From Gammaproteobacteria bacterium (GTDB lineage: Bacteria; Pseudomonadota; Gammaproteobacteria; Pseudomonadales; Ketobacteraceae), in assembly GCA_002748575.1 (NCBI GenBank), contig PDSR01000083.1, forward strand, positions 1 to 37,855: a stretch of DNA of 37,855 bases, in the 5' to 3' direction. The notes below the pieces were generated by a model, which was not told the origin of the DNA, searched no databases, and saw only the letters and a list, made by a program, of their open reading frames with translations. The number at the start of each line of letters is the position of its first letter. The stretch's first letter is position 1. A program made the translations under genes and the position numbers. Positions 1 to 7,304 of the stretch are shown here, piece after piece.

Positions 1-645
1 TGAATGCTCTATGCTTACCACGCCAGCATTATTAGTGAGTTTAGTTATTTGAAAAACCAAAGATGCCATACAGCTGGACGCTGCAACAATATCACCTACG
101 CAAAAACCACTGACTTTGCTGCCACCGCCAGAACAAGCATTACTTTCTGTACCTGTATGATCAATATAAAACAGAGCTGGCGTATTGGTATTAGCCACCA
201 TCACACTTTCACCAACCCCCCCCCTGAGCACTAACAGATCCGTACCTGCGAGCGGCGTGGGGTCGCCACTACTCAATACCGACGGTTTTACGGTAACATT
301 ATCAAAACCTTCAACAGGAACTTCAAAGTTATATAAGACACCCGTTGCGTTGTTCAGAATATTATCAAACTTGATATCGTCGGCTTTATCAGAAGTGCTG
401 CCACCACGGTCTTTACTGACACAGCCTGTGTACCCCGCATTGCGAATAGACTTACCCATTAAATTCAGCACATAGCGGGTATTATCCTGCATTTGAGACA
501 AACCTTCTGTATTGTTCGCCGTTTGACGATGCGATGTATAGACCTGGATAATTCCGATTGAAAGAAAGGCGCCCAACGCAAGTGCCACCATCAATTCAAC
601 AAGACTCAAACCAACAACATATTTATTTATAAATAGTTTGTTCAT
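1..645 (-). CDS. pilW: Minor type IV pilin PilW, C-terminus cut by window edge
   Basis: A reading frame opens at an ATG at 645 and stays open for 215 codons to the left edge, so the C-terminus is missing. The N-terminus has the class III prepilin signature. After a short basic leader comes GLSLVELMVALALGAF, where the prepilin peptidase PilD should cut after the Gly, followed by the hydrophobic helix that packs into the pilus core. PilW is a minor pilin of the priming complex that starts type IV pilus assembly at the inner membrane. The start overlaps the pilV stop as ATGA, which implies translational coupling. An uninterrupted run of nine G (coding strand, 224-216, codons 140-143) lies in the body of the gene and is in frame here. 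Assignment to PilW rests on gene order and the leader. The pilin fold is certain, the subfamily likely. Confidence 0.82.
   Translation of the reverse strand, partial: MNKLFINKYVVGLSLVELMVALALGAFLSIGIIQVYTSHRQTANNTEGLSQMQDNTRYVLNLMGKSIRNAGYTGCVSKDRGGSTSDKADDIKFDNILNNATGVLYNFEVPVEGFDNVTVKPSVLSSGDPTPLAGTDLLVLRGGVGESVMVANTNTPALFYIDHTGTESNACSGGGSKVSGFCVGDIVAASSCMASLVFQITKLTNNAGVVSIEHS
216..224 (-). repeat. G9 homopolymer inside pilW
   Basis: There are nine consecutive C on the plus strand, read as G9 in pilW. The assembled length keeps the frame open. Reading the neighbouring frames by eye, loss of one G gives a TGA about six codons later, and gain of one G gives a TGA almost at once. Such tracts are known mutation hot spots for strand slippage. 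Whether this one varies is unknown. Confidence 0.9.
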
Positions 646-1079
646 ATTTGCGTACCAAATACAAATTGCTCAGTATCCGTTCCATCCCTCTTCATGCTTT
701 CATCCCATTCAATGGTAACCGTCACTTCTGATGTTGTAGGGTCTACCGAAATAGCGCCATCACCTACCGGCAACCAATTATCAAGCCCTGTCAACCACTC
801 CGATAAATCCTGCTCTGCTATAGTGACGGCATCATCCGGTGCATCATCACCACTCGCAATGTCATACTCCGCATTCAAAGCAGCCTCTCTATTTGCCCTC
901 ATACGATCTAAAATATCGCTGGCGGCCCAAACAGCCAAAGATCTATAACTTGACGCCTGATTGGACTGCATTGTATTCAGCTGCAGACTGATCAGGCCCA
1001 TGATACCAATCGTGACCACCAGTAAAGAAACCAGCACCTCGATCAGGCCAAACCCTTCATTTTTTCTGGTTATGTTCAT
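642..1079 (-). CDS. pilV: Minor type IV pilin PilV
   Basis: This is a 145-residue prepilin-like protein. The leader NEGFGLIEVLVSLLVVTIG gives the PilD cleavage site after Gly (EG|FGLIEV), with Glu5 of the mature form conserved, then an N-terminal hydrophobic helix. The segment LDRMRANREAALNAEY after the helix is typical of PilV proteins, where a DxMRAN motif is common. It should be an inner-membrane minor pilin that helps prime pilus assembly with FimT, PilW and PilX. A GGAG ribosome site precedes the ATG. The gene lies 15 bp after fimT and its stop overlaps the pilW start by four bases, so fimT-pilV-pilW looks like one transcript. Confidence in PilV is high because of the motif and the order. 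Confidence 0.88.
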   Translation of the reverse strand: MNITRKNEGFGLIEVLVSLLVVTIGIMGLISLQLNTMQSNQASSYRSLAVWAASDILDRMRANREAALNAEYDIASGDDAPDDAVTIAEQDLSEWLTGLDNWLPVGDGAISVDPTTSEVTVTIEWDESMKRDGTDTEQFVFGTQI

Positions 1080-1094
1080 TTACTTTTCTCCAAC

Positions 1095-1607
1095 TCAAGG
1101 ACACGCCACCGTGCTGATAGATACTCGACCATTCTGACTGATTTGGATTGTTCGCCCATCAACTTTGCATTCATCCAGCTTCAAGGTGAAACTCAATGCA
1201 GCCCCGGGGGCAGCCATAAAACCATTATCATCAAAAGTAATACGAGCGACTGTTGCTGATGGAGCCAGGGTACTGTTAACCAATGGCTCATAAACCTGCA
1301 GCGTTTCTGAGTTATCAGTGTTAATCGAATTATTACCATCAGTATCAACCCATACCGTGATACCATTCGACCAGTCACTGCCATCTGTGGGATCTATATT
1401 CACTTCGTTACGCTGTGTAACAGCTTCACTTCTGGCATATTGCAGCGCAGTTATGACAGCCCTTGATTGCGATGCGATTCGGTTTTTTTGAACGATTGCC
1501 TGCATGGAAGGCACACCAACCGCCACCACAATGACCGCAATCATTAACGTCACCAACAACTCTAGAACTGTAAACCCTTTAGTTCTGTCCAGGCCAAACA
1601 CATTCAT
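1095..1607 (-). CDS. fimT: FimT/GspH-family pseudopilin
   Basis: This is a 170-residue protein whose N-terminus, DRTKGFTVLELLVTLMIAVI, is a class III prepilin leader with predicted cleavage at KG|FTVLE. The following helix and the segment RIASQSRAVITALQYARSEA, with ARSEA a hallmark, identify the GspH/FimT family. The C-terminal portion ends in a disulfide-capable Cys pair (DECKVDG and STVACP), also usual in this family. FimT proteins are minor pilins; in some naturally competent bacteria they bind DNA at the pilus tip. Whether this one does cannot be told from sequence. It lies between the pilE-like gene (63 bp upstream) and pilV (15 bp downstream), in the usual order for a minor pilin operon. 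Confidence 0.87.
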   Translation of the reverse strand: MNVFGLDRTKGFTVLELLVTLMIAVIVVAVGVPSMQAIVQKNRIASQSRAVITALQYARSEAVTQRNEVNIDPTDGSDWSNGITVWVDTDGNNSINTDNSETLQVYEPLVNSTLAPSATVARITFDDNGFMAAPGAALSFTLKLDECKVDGRTIQISQNGRVSISTVACP

Positions 1608-1670
1608 AGCTTCACAACCCTGCCAATCTAAAATTTAAAACCCCTGCCAACGTAACACTTAAAATCTGTG

Positions 1671-2102
1671 TTACCAGCACCCTGCCGGGCCCCTCGCCCC
1701 GTTACTTGAATACGTTAAAGGTGTGCAGTCAGGGTCAACGCTTTTCCCTTCTATTGCCGTGGCACTGATGGTATATCCTGTTGCACTGGCACTATCAATC
1801 CTCAGATTATAAAAAGCCACATTGGAATCCAAAGGCGCAGTTGATTGAAAAAAGCCTGCAGCGGGTGCACCCGTATCACTACCACTTGCAGCATTTCCGG
1901 CATAGGTATTTGGAATAGTCTGGGTGTAGCGCCTCTCCAATGCGTTTGCCAATCCGCTCAAAGCGGCCTTGGCATCACTCAGCCTGGATTTATTAACGCT
2001 GCTGGTGTACGCAGGATAACCAATCGACGCCAGAATCCCAATAATGGCCACCACGATTAGCAGTTCAACCAAAGTAAAACCTTTTAAGTTCCTGTGATGC
2101 AT
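1671..2102 (-). CDS. pilE: PilE-like minor type IV pilin
   Basis: This is a 143-residue prepilin with a short basic leader and the classic LKGFTLVELLIVVAIIGILA sequence, cut by PilD after Gly with Glu at mature position 5. The globular part has the RLSDAKAALSGLANALERRY helix extension and ends with a Cys pair (DPDCTPL and AGCW) that would close the D-region disulfide loop. Length and layout match the PilE minor pilins that accompany FimU/PilVWX rather than the larger major pilin PilA. In Pseudomonas pilE closes the operon, whereas here the gene comes first. A purine-rich AGAAGAGG site stands about 8 bases before the ATG. It could instead be a second pilA-type subunit; the fold is certain, the name less so. 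Confidence 0.8.
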   Translation of the reverse strand: MHHRNLKGFTLVELLIVVAIIGILASIGYPAYTSSVNKSRLSDAKAALSGLANALERRYTQTIPNTYAGNAASGSDTGAPAAGFFQSTAPLDSNVAFYNLRIDSASATGYTISATAIEGKSVDPDCTPLTYSSNGARGPAGCW

Positions 2103-2368
2103 TTATCTGCCTCTTCTATAACAAAGGAAATCAACCCGAAAAACAGGCGGGTATAACTTTATTAGCTCAGTATAAAAAATATTCAGGCCAACACCACCAG
2201 AAGGCGCTGACTGACAAAAACTACCGCTGAACGGTACTAAGATGATTAGCTTTGTTATTAAAAGCTGATTTGGAATTAAAAAAAAGAATATACGGTATGA
2301 AGCAGGTCACATTTTACATATGAAAGCAAACCGCTTGATGATGCTGGATTTTTCGCGCAATCGGCAAA
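2103..2368 (-). promoter_or_regulatory. Intergenic region upstream of minor pilin operon, weak -10 only
   Basis: The gap before pilE holds no open gene. On the minus strand a TATACT hexamer (2174-2169) sits about 67 bases before the pilE start and could be a -10, but there is no good -35 at 16-18 bases. I searched by eye for a sigma-54 GG/GC element pair, common in pilin genes, and did not find one. The rest is AT-rich and unremarkable. Confidence 0.25.
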
Positions 2369-2410
2369 TAAAATAGAAACTGCCCCAACACCCAAGAGAT
2401 GTCAGGGCAG
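2369..2410 (-). terminator. Rho-independent terminator after hflC
   Basis: On the minus strand, CTGCCCTGACA (2410-2400) pairs with TGTTGGGGCAG (2390-2380) to give an 11-bp stem with two G-U pairs. The loop is 9 bases and is followed by TTTCTATTTTA. It starts a few bases after the hflC stop, so it should close the long nnr-to-hflC transcription unit. Confidence 0.7.
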
Positions 2411-2417
2411 GCAGTGA

Positions 2418-3284
2418 TTATTTTTCAGCTTTAAGCTTGTTAAAGAAATCACCTTCAGGTTTAACCACTAAAATATCCTGCTTGTCGGAAAACACTTCAC
2501 GGTAGGCCTGTAATTTTCGGAAAAATTCAAAAAATTCAGCATCCGCATTATAGGCATCTGCATAAATGGCGGCTGATTCAGCATCCCCCGCACCGCGTGT
2601 TTGTTCCGCTTGCTTATAGGCTGCTGCCAGGATTTCGATACGTTCCCGATCAGCGGTTGCCCGAATGCCTTCAGCCAGCTCCTTACCCTGGGAACGATAT
2701 TCACGGGCTTCACGCTCCCGCTCTGCTCTCATGCGCTCATAAACCTTGCCACTAACGGTGGGCGGTAACTCGATGCGCTTCACCCGAATATCAACGACTT
2801 CGATACCAAACTCTTCGCGCGTCTTTTTATTCACTTCGGCGGTTAATTCAACCATCAGCTCTTCACGCTCACCTGATACCACTTCGTGAACGGTACGCTC
2901 ACCAAATTTGTTACGCAAACCTTCATTAATACGTGGCGCCAACAGGCGTTGTGCCTGGGATTCCAAGCCGCCACCCGTTGCCGTGAAGTATTTTTCGACG
3001 TTATCAATACGCCACATCACAAAAGAATCCACGATTAAACGCTTTTTCTCCTGCGTTAAATATTCTGCCGGGCGCATATCAAAACTTTGAATACGACCAT
3101 CGAACAAGCGGGGCTCATGCACAACGGGCAACTTCCAGGAAATGCCCGGTTTCAGATCAGCTTCGATGATTTCACCAAACTTTAATAACACGCCACGCTG
3201 GTATTCTTTTACGGTGTACACAAAACTGGATGCAAAAAAGACGACGGCAAGAATTAATAAGATAGTCAGGTTTCTATTGTTCAT
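2418..3284 (-). CDS. hflC: FtsH protease modulator HflC (SPFH/band 7)
   Basis: The protein has 288 residues: one N-terminal membrane anchor (about 7-25), then a periplasmic band 7/SPFH domain and a coiled-coil rich in Glu, Arg and Ala (YERMRAEREREAREYRSQGK). With HflK it forms the large HflKC cage around the membrane protease FtsH and tunes its activity toward membrane and cytosolic substrates. Features such as KEYQRGVLLKFGEI near the N-terminus and EFFEFFRKLQAYREVF near the C-terminus are typical of HflC. The start codon follows directly on the hflK stop (TAAATG), so the two subunits are surely co-translated. A clear terminator lies just downstream. The length equals that of the usual gammaproteobacterial protein. 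Confidence 0.96.
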   Translation of the reverse strand: MNNRNLTILLILAVVFFASSFVYTVKEYQRGVLLKFGEIIEADLKPGISWKLPVVHEPRLFDGRIQSFDMRPAEYLTQEKKRLIVDSFVMWRIDNVEKYFTATGGGLESQAQRLLAPRINEGLRNKFGERTVHEVVSGEREELMVELTAEVNKKTREEFGIEVVDIRVKRIELPPTVSGKVYERMRAEREREAREYRSQGKELAEGIRATADRERIEILAAAYKQAEQTRGAGDAESAAIYADAYNADAEFFEFFRKLQAYREVFSDKQDILVVKPEGDFFNKLKAEK

Positions 3285-4445
3285 TTATCTTCCCTCCCAA
3301 CGGCGGCTGTCTCGCATTTGACGCAAACGATCAACGCCCTTCAGGTTTTTTTCCTGTTTGCTGGGTTCTTTTTTCACTGGCATGGTAATGGTTTTTGCTA
3401 TATCCGTTAATTGTTGGGCAGACGCATTCTGCACCAGTCGATCAAGCGGCAGGTACATAATGTTATTGCCGCCTTCCACATCCACCATCACCTTGGTGGT
3501 ATTGCCGTAAACGGATTCCATGGTTTCCAGGTATAAACGCTGGCGAGTTACTTCGGGCGCTTTCTTATATTCAGACAGCAACTGCTCAAAGCGTTTCGCC
3601 TCACCCTTAGCCCGTTCAACCACTTCTGTTTTATAAGCATCGGCTTCCTGCAACATGCGTTTCGCTTTACCGCGAGCCTCTGGAATAATACCGTTGGCAT
3701 AGGCCTGCGCTTCATTTTGCAAACGTACTTCATCTTCCTGAGCCCGAAGTACATCGTCGAATGCTGCTTTTACTTCCTTGGGCGGATGAGCATCTTCAAT
3801 ATTCACTTTGGTAACAATCAAACCCGATTGATAACGCTCCAGGTAATCCTGCAAGCGGGCCTCTACCTCGATAGCAATGGCTTCACGGCCTTCGGTAATC
3901 ACCTTATCCATCACACTGCCGCCCACCACATGGCGCAAGGCACTTTCAATACTGTGGGCCAGCGCAAGCTCCGGGTTATTAACATGCAGAAAATAAAGTT
4001 TTGGATCATTAACGCGATACTGAACATTCAGATCCACATCAACGATATTCTGATCTTCGGTGAGCATGGTGGCTCGCATAGGTAACGAGAACACCTTGTT
4101 AACATCCACTTTATAAATGGTATCTACCAATGCCGGGTTCCAACGCAAACCGGCCGTTTTGATTTCATGGAATTCACCGAAACGCAGCACTACTGCCTGT
4201 TCTGCCTGCTCAACCCGATACCAACCGGAAATGAACCACAACAAGGCCACCAGAACCAGTACGCCCACTAATAAAAACGTACCGCCGCCCCCTTGGTTTC
4301 CACCTTTTTTACCGTTAAAAAAGCCACCGAATCGTTCTTGTAACTTTTTTACAACTTCATCAATATCCGGTGGCCCCTGATCATTGCGACCACCCCATGG
4401 GTCCTGATTGTTGTTTCTACCGCCGCCAGGTTCATTCCAGGCCAT
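3285..4445 (-). CDS. hflK: FtsH protease modulator HflK (SPFH/band 7)
   Basis: The protein has 386 residues. It has a Gly/Asn/Gln-rich cytoplasmic N-terminus (MAWNEPGGGRNNNQDPWGG), a single membrane helix near residues 53-71, an SPFH domain starting at RVEQAEQAVVLRFGE, and a long coiled coil with a Lys/Arg-rich tail. This is the standard HflK plan and the partner of HflC in the FtsH-regulating complex. GGAG stands six bases before the ATG. The 139-bp gap to hflX upstream has no terminator that I can see, consistent with read-through from hfq-hflX. Nothing is unusual in length or motif. Confidence 0.96.
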   Translation of the reverse strand: MAWNEPGGGRNNNQDPWGGRNDQGPPDIDEVVKKLQERFGGFFNGKKGGNQGGGGTFLLVGVLVLVALLWFISGWYRVEQAEQAVVLRFGEFHEIKTAGLRWNPALVDTIYKVDVNKVFSLPMRATMLTEDQNIVDVDLNVQYRVNDPKLYFLHVNNPELALAHSIESALRHVVGGSVMDKVITEGREAIAIEVEARLQDYLERYQSGLIVTKVNIEDAHPPKEVKAAFDDVLRAQEDEVRLQNEAQAYANGIIPEARGKAKRMLQEADAYKTEVVERAKGEAKRFEQLLSEYKKAPEVTRQRLYLETMESVYGNTTKVMVDVEGGNNIMYLPLDRLVQNASAQQLTDIAKTITMPVKKEPSKQEKNLKGVDRLRQMRDSRRWEGR

Positions 4446-4584
4446 AATGTACTCCGTAGGTTTGTTTTTCTTGCCGCTGCTTTTTTAAGCAAAGGTTAAC
4501 CAATATGGTTGATAAATACCGGCTTCACACAGCGGGGTGCTAAATTAACATTTTTGCAGGCATAGCGGCTAGTTATATGAACAC

Positions 4585-5877
4585 CTATACCAGAATTGCC
4601 TGCTCATCTATATTCAGTTTTTTCAGAATCTGATAGTAATCTTTTTTTGGCAATCGAATACTCATCAAAGACACGCCAAGGTCATCCATGGTTTCCTGCT
4701 GCACTGCTTTATTGGCGTATAACATTGCCCGCAGCTGCCCCATACGCGGCGGCACTTTAATTCGGTGTGCAACAATATCTTTACCCAGCGTTTCCTGCAA
4801 TGCCGTATAAAGCTGCTCAATACCGCTGCCATTTTTTGCCGAGAGCCACACCGCTTTCGGCTGGCCTTCCTCGTTCCGGTCAATCCTGGGGGATACCTCT
4901 CCCATCAGATCAATTTTGTTATAGACCATCAGGGTGGGGATCTGTTCAGCGCCGATTTCTTTGAGCACTTCATTCACATGAAAAATATTTTCACTGCGCT
5001 CTTCACTGGAGGCGTCCACCACATGCAATAACAAGTCTGCTTCGCGGCTTTCTTCCAGGGTGGCGCGGAATGCTTCCACCAGTTTGTGGGGCAAATGACG
5101 AATAAAGCCGACGGTATCAGCCAGAATGACATTGCCCACATCGTCCACGTCGATACTGCGCAAGGTGGGGTCGAGTGTCGCGAACAACTGATCTTCGGCG
5201 TAAACATCTGCATCGGTAAGGGTATTAAACAGGGTTGATTTTCCGGCATTGGTATAGCCCACCAGGGAAACCGTGGGCACTTCGGCCTTTTGGCGGGAGC
5301 GTCGCCCCTGATCGCGCTGTTTGCGTACTTTGTCGAGACGCTTTTGAATCGACTTGATGCGACCTCGCAATAAGCGGCGGTCGGTTTCCAACTGGGTTTC
5401 ACCCGGCCCGCGTAAGCCAATCCCGCCCTTTTGCCGCTCCAGATGGGTCCAGCCACGAACCAAGCGAGTAGACAGATGCTCAAGCTGTGCCAGCTCCACC
5501 TGCAACTTACCTTCAAAGGTTCTTGCCCGCTGTGCAAAAATATCAAGAATCAACCCGGTACGATCCAATACCCGACATTGCAGCTTTTTTTCCAGGTTAC
5601 GTTCCTGGGAAGGGGAAAGGGAGTGATTGAAGATCACCAGTTGAGTTTCGGCCTGCCTGGCCTCTGTGGCAATTTCTTCTACTTTGCCGGAGCCGACAAA
5701 ATAACGGGGATCGGGCTGATTACGACTGCCACGCACCAGCCCGCAGATTTCTGCGCCAGCAGAATCCACGAGCATCTCGAATTCGGAAAGGTCTTCCGGC
5801 TCGGCATTTTGAAAAAAATCAATATGCACCAGCAAGGCCCGCTCGCCACTTTGGGGGCGATCAAATAACGATTCCAT
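4585..5877 (-). CDS. hflX: Ribosome-associated GTPase HflX
   Basis: This is a 430-residue GTPase of the HflX (Obg-HflX) class. The N-terminal half carries the HflX nucleotide-binding domain and a basic coiled coil. It also has the family sequence GGIGLRGPGETQLETDRR. The G domain shows G1 GYTNAGKST, G3 DTVGF, G4 NKID and G5 SAK. HflX binds stalled 50S/70S ribosomes and splits them, for example after heat stress. It sits 103 bp downstream of hfq, as in many gammaproteobacteria. The start at 5877 lacks a good Shine-Dalgarno sequence, but the N-terminal FDRPQSGERALLVHIDF aligns with known HflX starts as I remember them, so I kept it. All GTPase motifs are intact. Confidence 0.96.
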   Translation of the reverse strand: MESLFDRPQSGERALLVHIDFFQNAEPEDLSEFEMLVDSAGAEICGLVRGSRNQPDPRYFVGSGKVEEIATEARQAETQLVIFNHSLSPSQERNLEKKLQCRVLDRTGLILDIFAQRARTFEGKLQVELAQLEHLSTRLVRGWTHLERQKGGIGLRGPGETQLETDRRLLRGRIKSIQKRLDKVRKQRDQGRRSRQKAEVPTVSLVGYTNAGKSTLFNTLTDADVYAEDQLFATLDPTLRSIDVDDVGNVILADTVGFIRHLPHKLVEAFRATLEESREADLLLHVVDASSEERSENIFHVNEVLKEIGAEQIPTLMVYNKIDLMGEVSPRIDRNEEGQPKAVWLSAKNGSGIEQLYTALQETLGKDIVAHRIKVPPRMGQLRAMLYANKAVQQETMDDLGVSLMSIRLPKKDYYQILKKLNIDEQAILV

Positions 5878-5980
5878 TCAGCAGATTGCAACCCGCTGGT
5901 TTGCGCTAAAAACTAACCGGAAAGGGTTCAAGCCGAGCCTGTACAGCACACCTTTTTCAGCACGATATTGAAACGGGCAA

Positions 5981-6241
5981 TTAATGATTGTCGTGTCCGT
6001 GTCCATCGTCACCCTGTCCACCACGTTCCTGGCCACGGGGATTACGTGCAGGTACTACGGTAGAAATGGCGTGTTTGTAAACCATTTGGCTAACGGTATT
6101 ACGCAACAGCACAACGTATTGGTCGAAAGATTCAATCTGACCCTGCAATTTAATGCCATTTACCAAAAAAATTGAAACAGGGATACGCTCTTTTCGAAGC
6201 GCGTTTAAAAAAGGGTCTTGTAAGCTGTGCCCCTTGGACAT
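5981..6241 (-). CDS. hfq: RNA chaperone Hfq
   Basis: The protein has 86 residues when started at the ATG at 6241, which has a strong GGAG eight bases upstream. The frame is open for 17 more codons upstream but that extension is not conserved in Hfq. The protein begins [20 protein letters not shown] and carries the Sm1 region with [20 protein letters not shown] and the Sm2 YKHAIS motif. Gln8, Phe42 and the YKH residues that contact RNA are present. The C-terminal tail is short and rich in Gly, Asp and His ([12 protein letters not shown]), unlike the longer enterobacterial tail. Hfq forms a hexamer that pairs small RNAs with mRNAs. The gene lies in the usual miaA-hfq-hflX order. Confidence 0.97.
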   Translation of the reverse strand: MSKGHSLQDPFLNALRKERIPVSIFLVNGIKLQGQIESFDQYVVLLRNTVSQMVYKHAISTVVPARNPRGQERGGQGDDGHGHDNH

Positions 6242-6253
6242 GACTGTCTCCTC

Positions 6254-6282
6254 AAAAAAAGTATGTGCCCAACTGCCGGGCA
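6254..6282 (-). terminator. Hairpin plus T7 in the hfq leader (attenuator candidate)
   Basis: On the minus strand TGCCC (6282-6278) pairs with GGGCA (6270-6266) around a 7-base loop. A T7 run (6260-6254) follows after five bases and runs into the hfq Shine-Dalgarno region. This could be a weak terminator after miaA or a leader structure of hfq. The short stem and the gap before the T run make it uncertain. Confidence 0.35.
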
Positions 6283-6336
6283 AATAGTACAAAAATCAAA
6301 CAAAATCAAAGTGTGAGACGAAGATTTTATCGGCAC

Positions 6337-7302
6337 TTAAAGGATGGAGTCCGCCGACAAAATTTTCAAGGCTTTTTCCAAGATTTTTGGATCTTCAGTT
6401 TCCAGCCAGTGCAACCCTTGCCAGCCCCGAAGCCAGGTTAATTGCCGCTTTGCCAGTTGGCGAGTAGCAATAATCCCCCGCTCGATCATTTCATCATGGC
6501 TTAACCGGCCCGCCAGAAAATCCCACATCTGACGATAACCCACCGCCCGCATGGAAGGCATGGAGGGATCAAGATCGCCACGCTGATACAAAGCTTTGAC
6601 CTCGGCCTGAAAGCCCTGCTCAATCATTTGCTGAAACCTTAAAGCGATACGCTGATGAAGCACACTACGGTTGTCTGGTGCAATCGCCATTTCACACACC
6701 CGGTAGGGCAGTTCCTCTGCCGTTTGCTCCTGGTGCCATTGGCTCAGGGGTTTACCAGAAATGCGATAGACCTCTAACGCCCGCTCCAGCCGCTGGGTAT
6801 CGGTGGGGTGCAGCCGCGCTGCGGTTTTCGGGTCTACCTGCTGCAACCGGGCATGAATGGCTGGCCAGCCTTCTGCGGCGGCTTCTGCTTCTATTTGTGC
6901 ACGTATTTTGTCATCCGCCGCCGGTAGTTTTGCCATTCCCTCTTTAAGCATTTTGAAATACATCATGGTGCCACCCACCAGCAAGGGGATGTTACCCGCA
7001 GCGGTAATATCGGCCATTTCCCTGAGTGCATCTTTGCGAAAATCGCCCACTGAATAGGATTCAGCCGGATCAAGAAAGCTGATTAGACGGTGGGGTGCCT
7101 GTTGCAGTTCTGCGGCATCAGGTTTGGCAGTACCAATATCCATTTGCCGATAAATAAGCGCTGAATCCACACTGATAATTTCAAACGGGCCATGCTGCAT
7201 CAGCTCAATGGCCAGCGCAGTTTTTCCCGAAGCCGTTGGCCCCATAAGGAATACCGCCGGTGGCTTTGTTGCAGAATCATTTATTAAATGTGCATCAGGC
7301 AC
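6337..7302 (-). CDS. miaA: tRNA dimethylallyltransferase MiaA
   Basis: The 321-residue enzyme transfers dimethylallyl to N6 of A37 in tRNAs that read UNN codons, the first step toward ms2i6A. The P-loop is [14 protein letters not shown]. It is followed by [16 protein letters not shown], with the conserved substrate-binding segment, and by the tRNA-recognition region ending in [12 protein letters not shown]. The start is a GTG four bases beyond the mutL stop (TAACGGTG), so translation is probably coupled to mutL. No ATG in frame lies before the P-loop except one immediately before it, which would be too short. The length is normal. It belongs to the mutL-miaA-hfq chain. Confidence 0.96.
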   Translation of the reverse strand: MPDAHLINDSATKPPAVFLMGPTASGKTALAIELMQHGPFEIISVDSALIYRQMDIGTAKPDAAELQQAPHRLISFLDPAESYSVGDFRKDALREMADITAAGNIPLLVGGTMMYFKMLKEGMAKLPAADDKIRAQIEAEAAAEGWPAIHARLQQVDPKTAARLHPTDTQRLERALEVYRISGKPLSQWHQEQTAEELPYRVCEMAIAPDNRSVLHQRIALRFQQMIEQGFQAEVKALYQRGDLDPSMPSMRAVGYRQMWDFLAGRLSHDEMIERGIIATRQLAKRQLTWLRGWQGLHWLETEDPKILEKALKILSADSIL

Positions 7303-7304
7303 CG

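Noticed and set aside
1..645. Apparent frameshift in pilW at the G run
   Set aside because: A first reading with eight G gave an early TGA. Recounting shows nine C on the plus strand (216-224), and with nine the frame stays open to the window edge.
2103..2417. Sigma-54 promoter for the minor pilin operon
   Set aside because: No GG-N10-GC element pair was found by eye on the minus strand.
4974..5546. 190-codon open frame inside hflX, and a 145-codon frame on the other strand at 5431-5868
   Set aside because: Both are shadows of hflX: no family resemblance, rich in Trp, Cys and Arg, and no ribosome site, while hflX has all its GTPase motifs.
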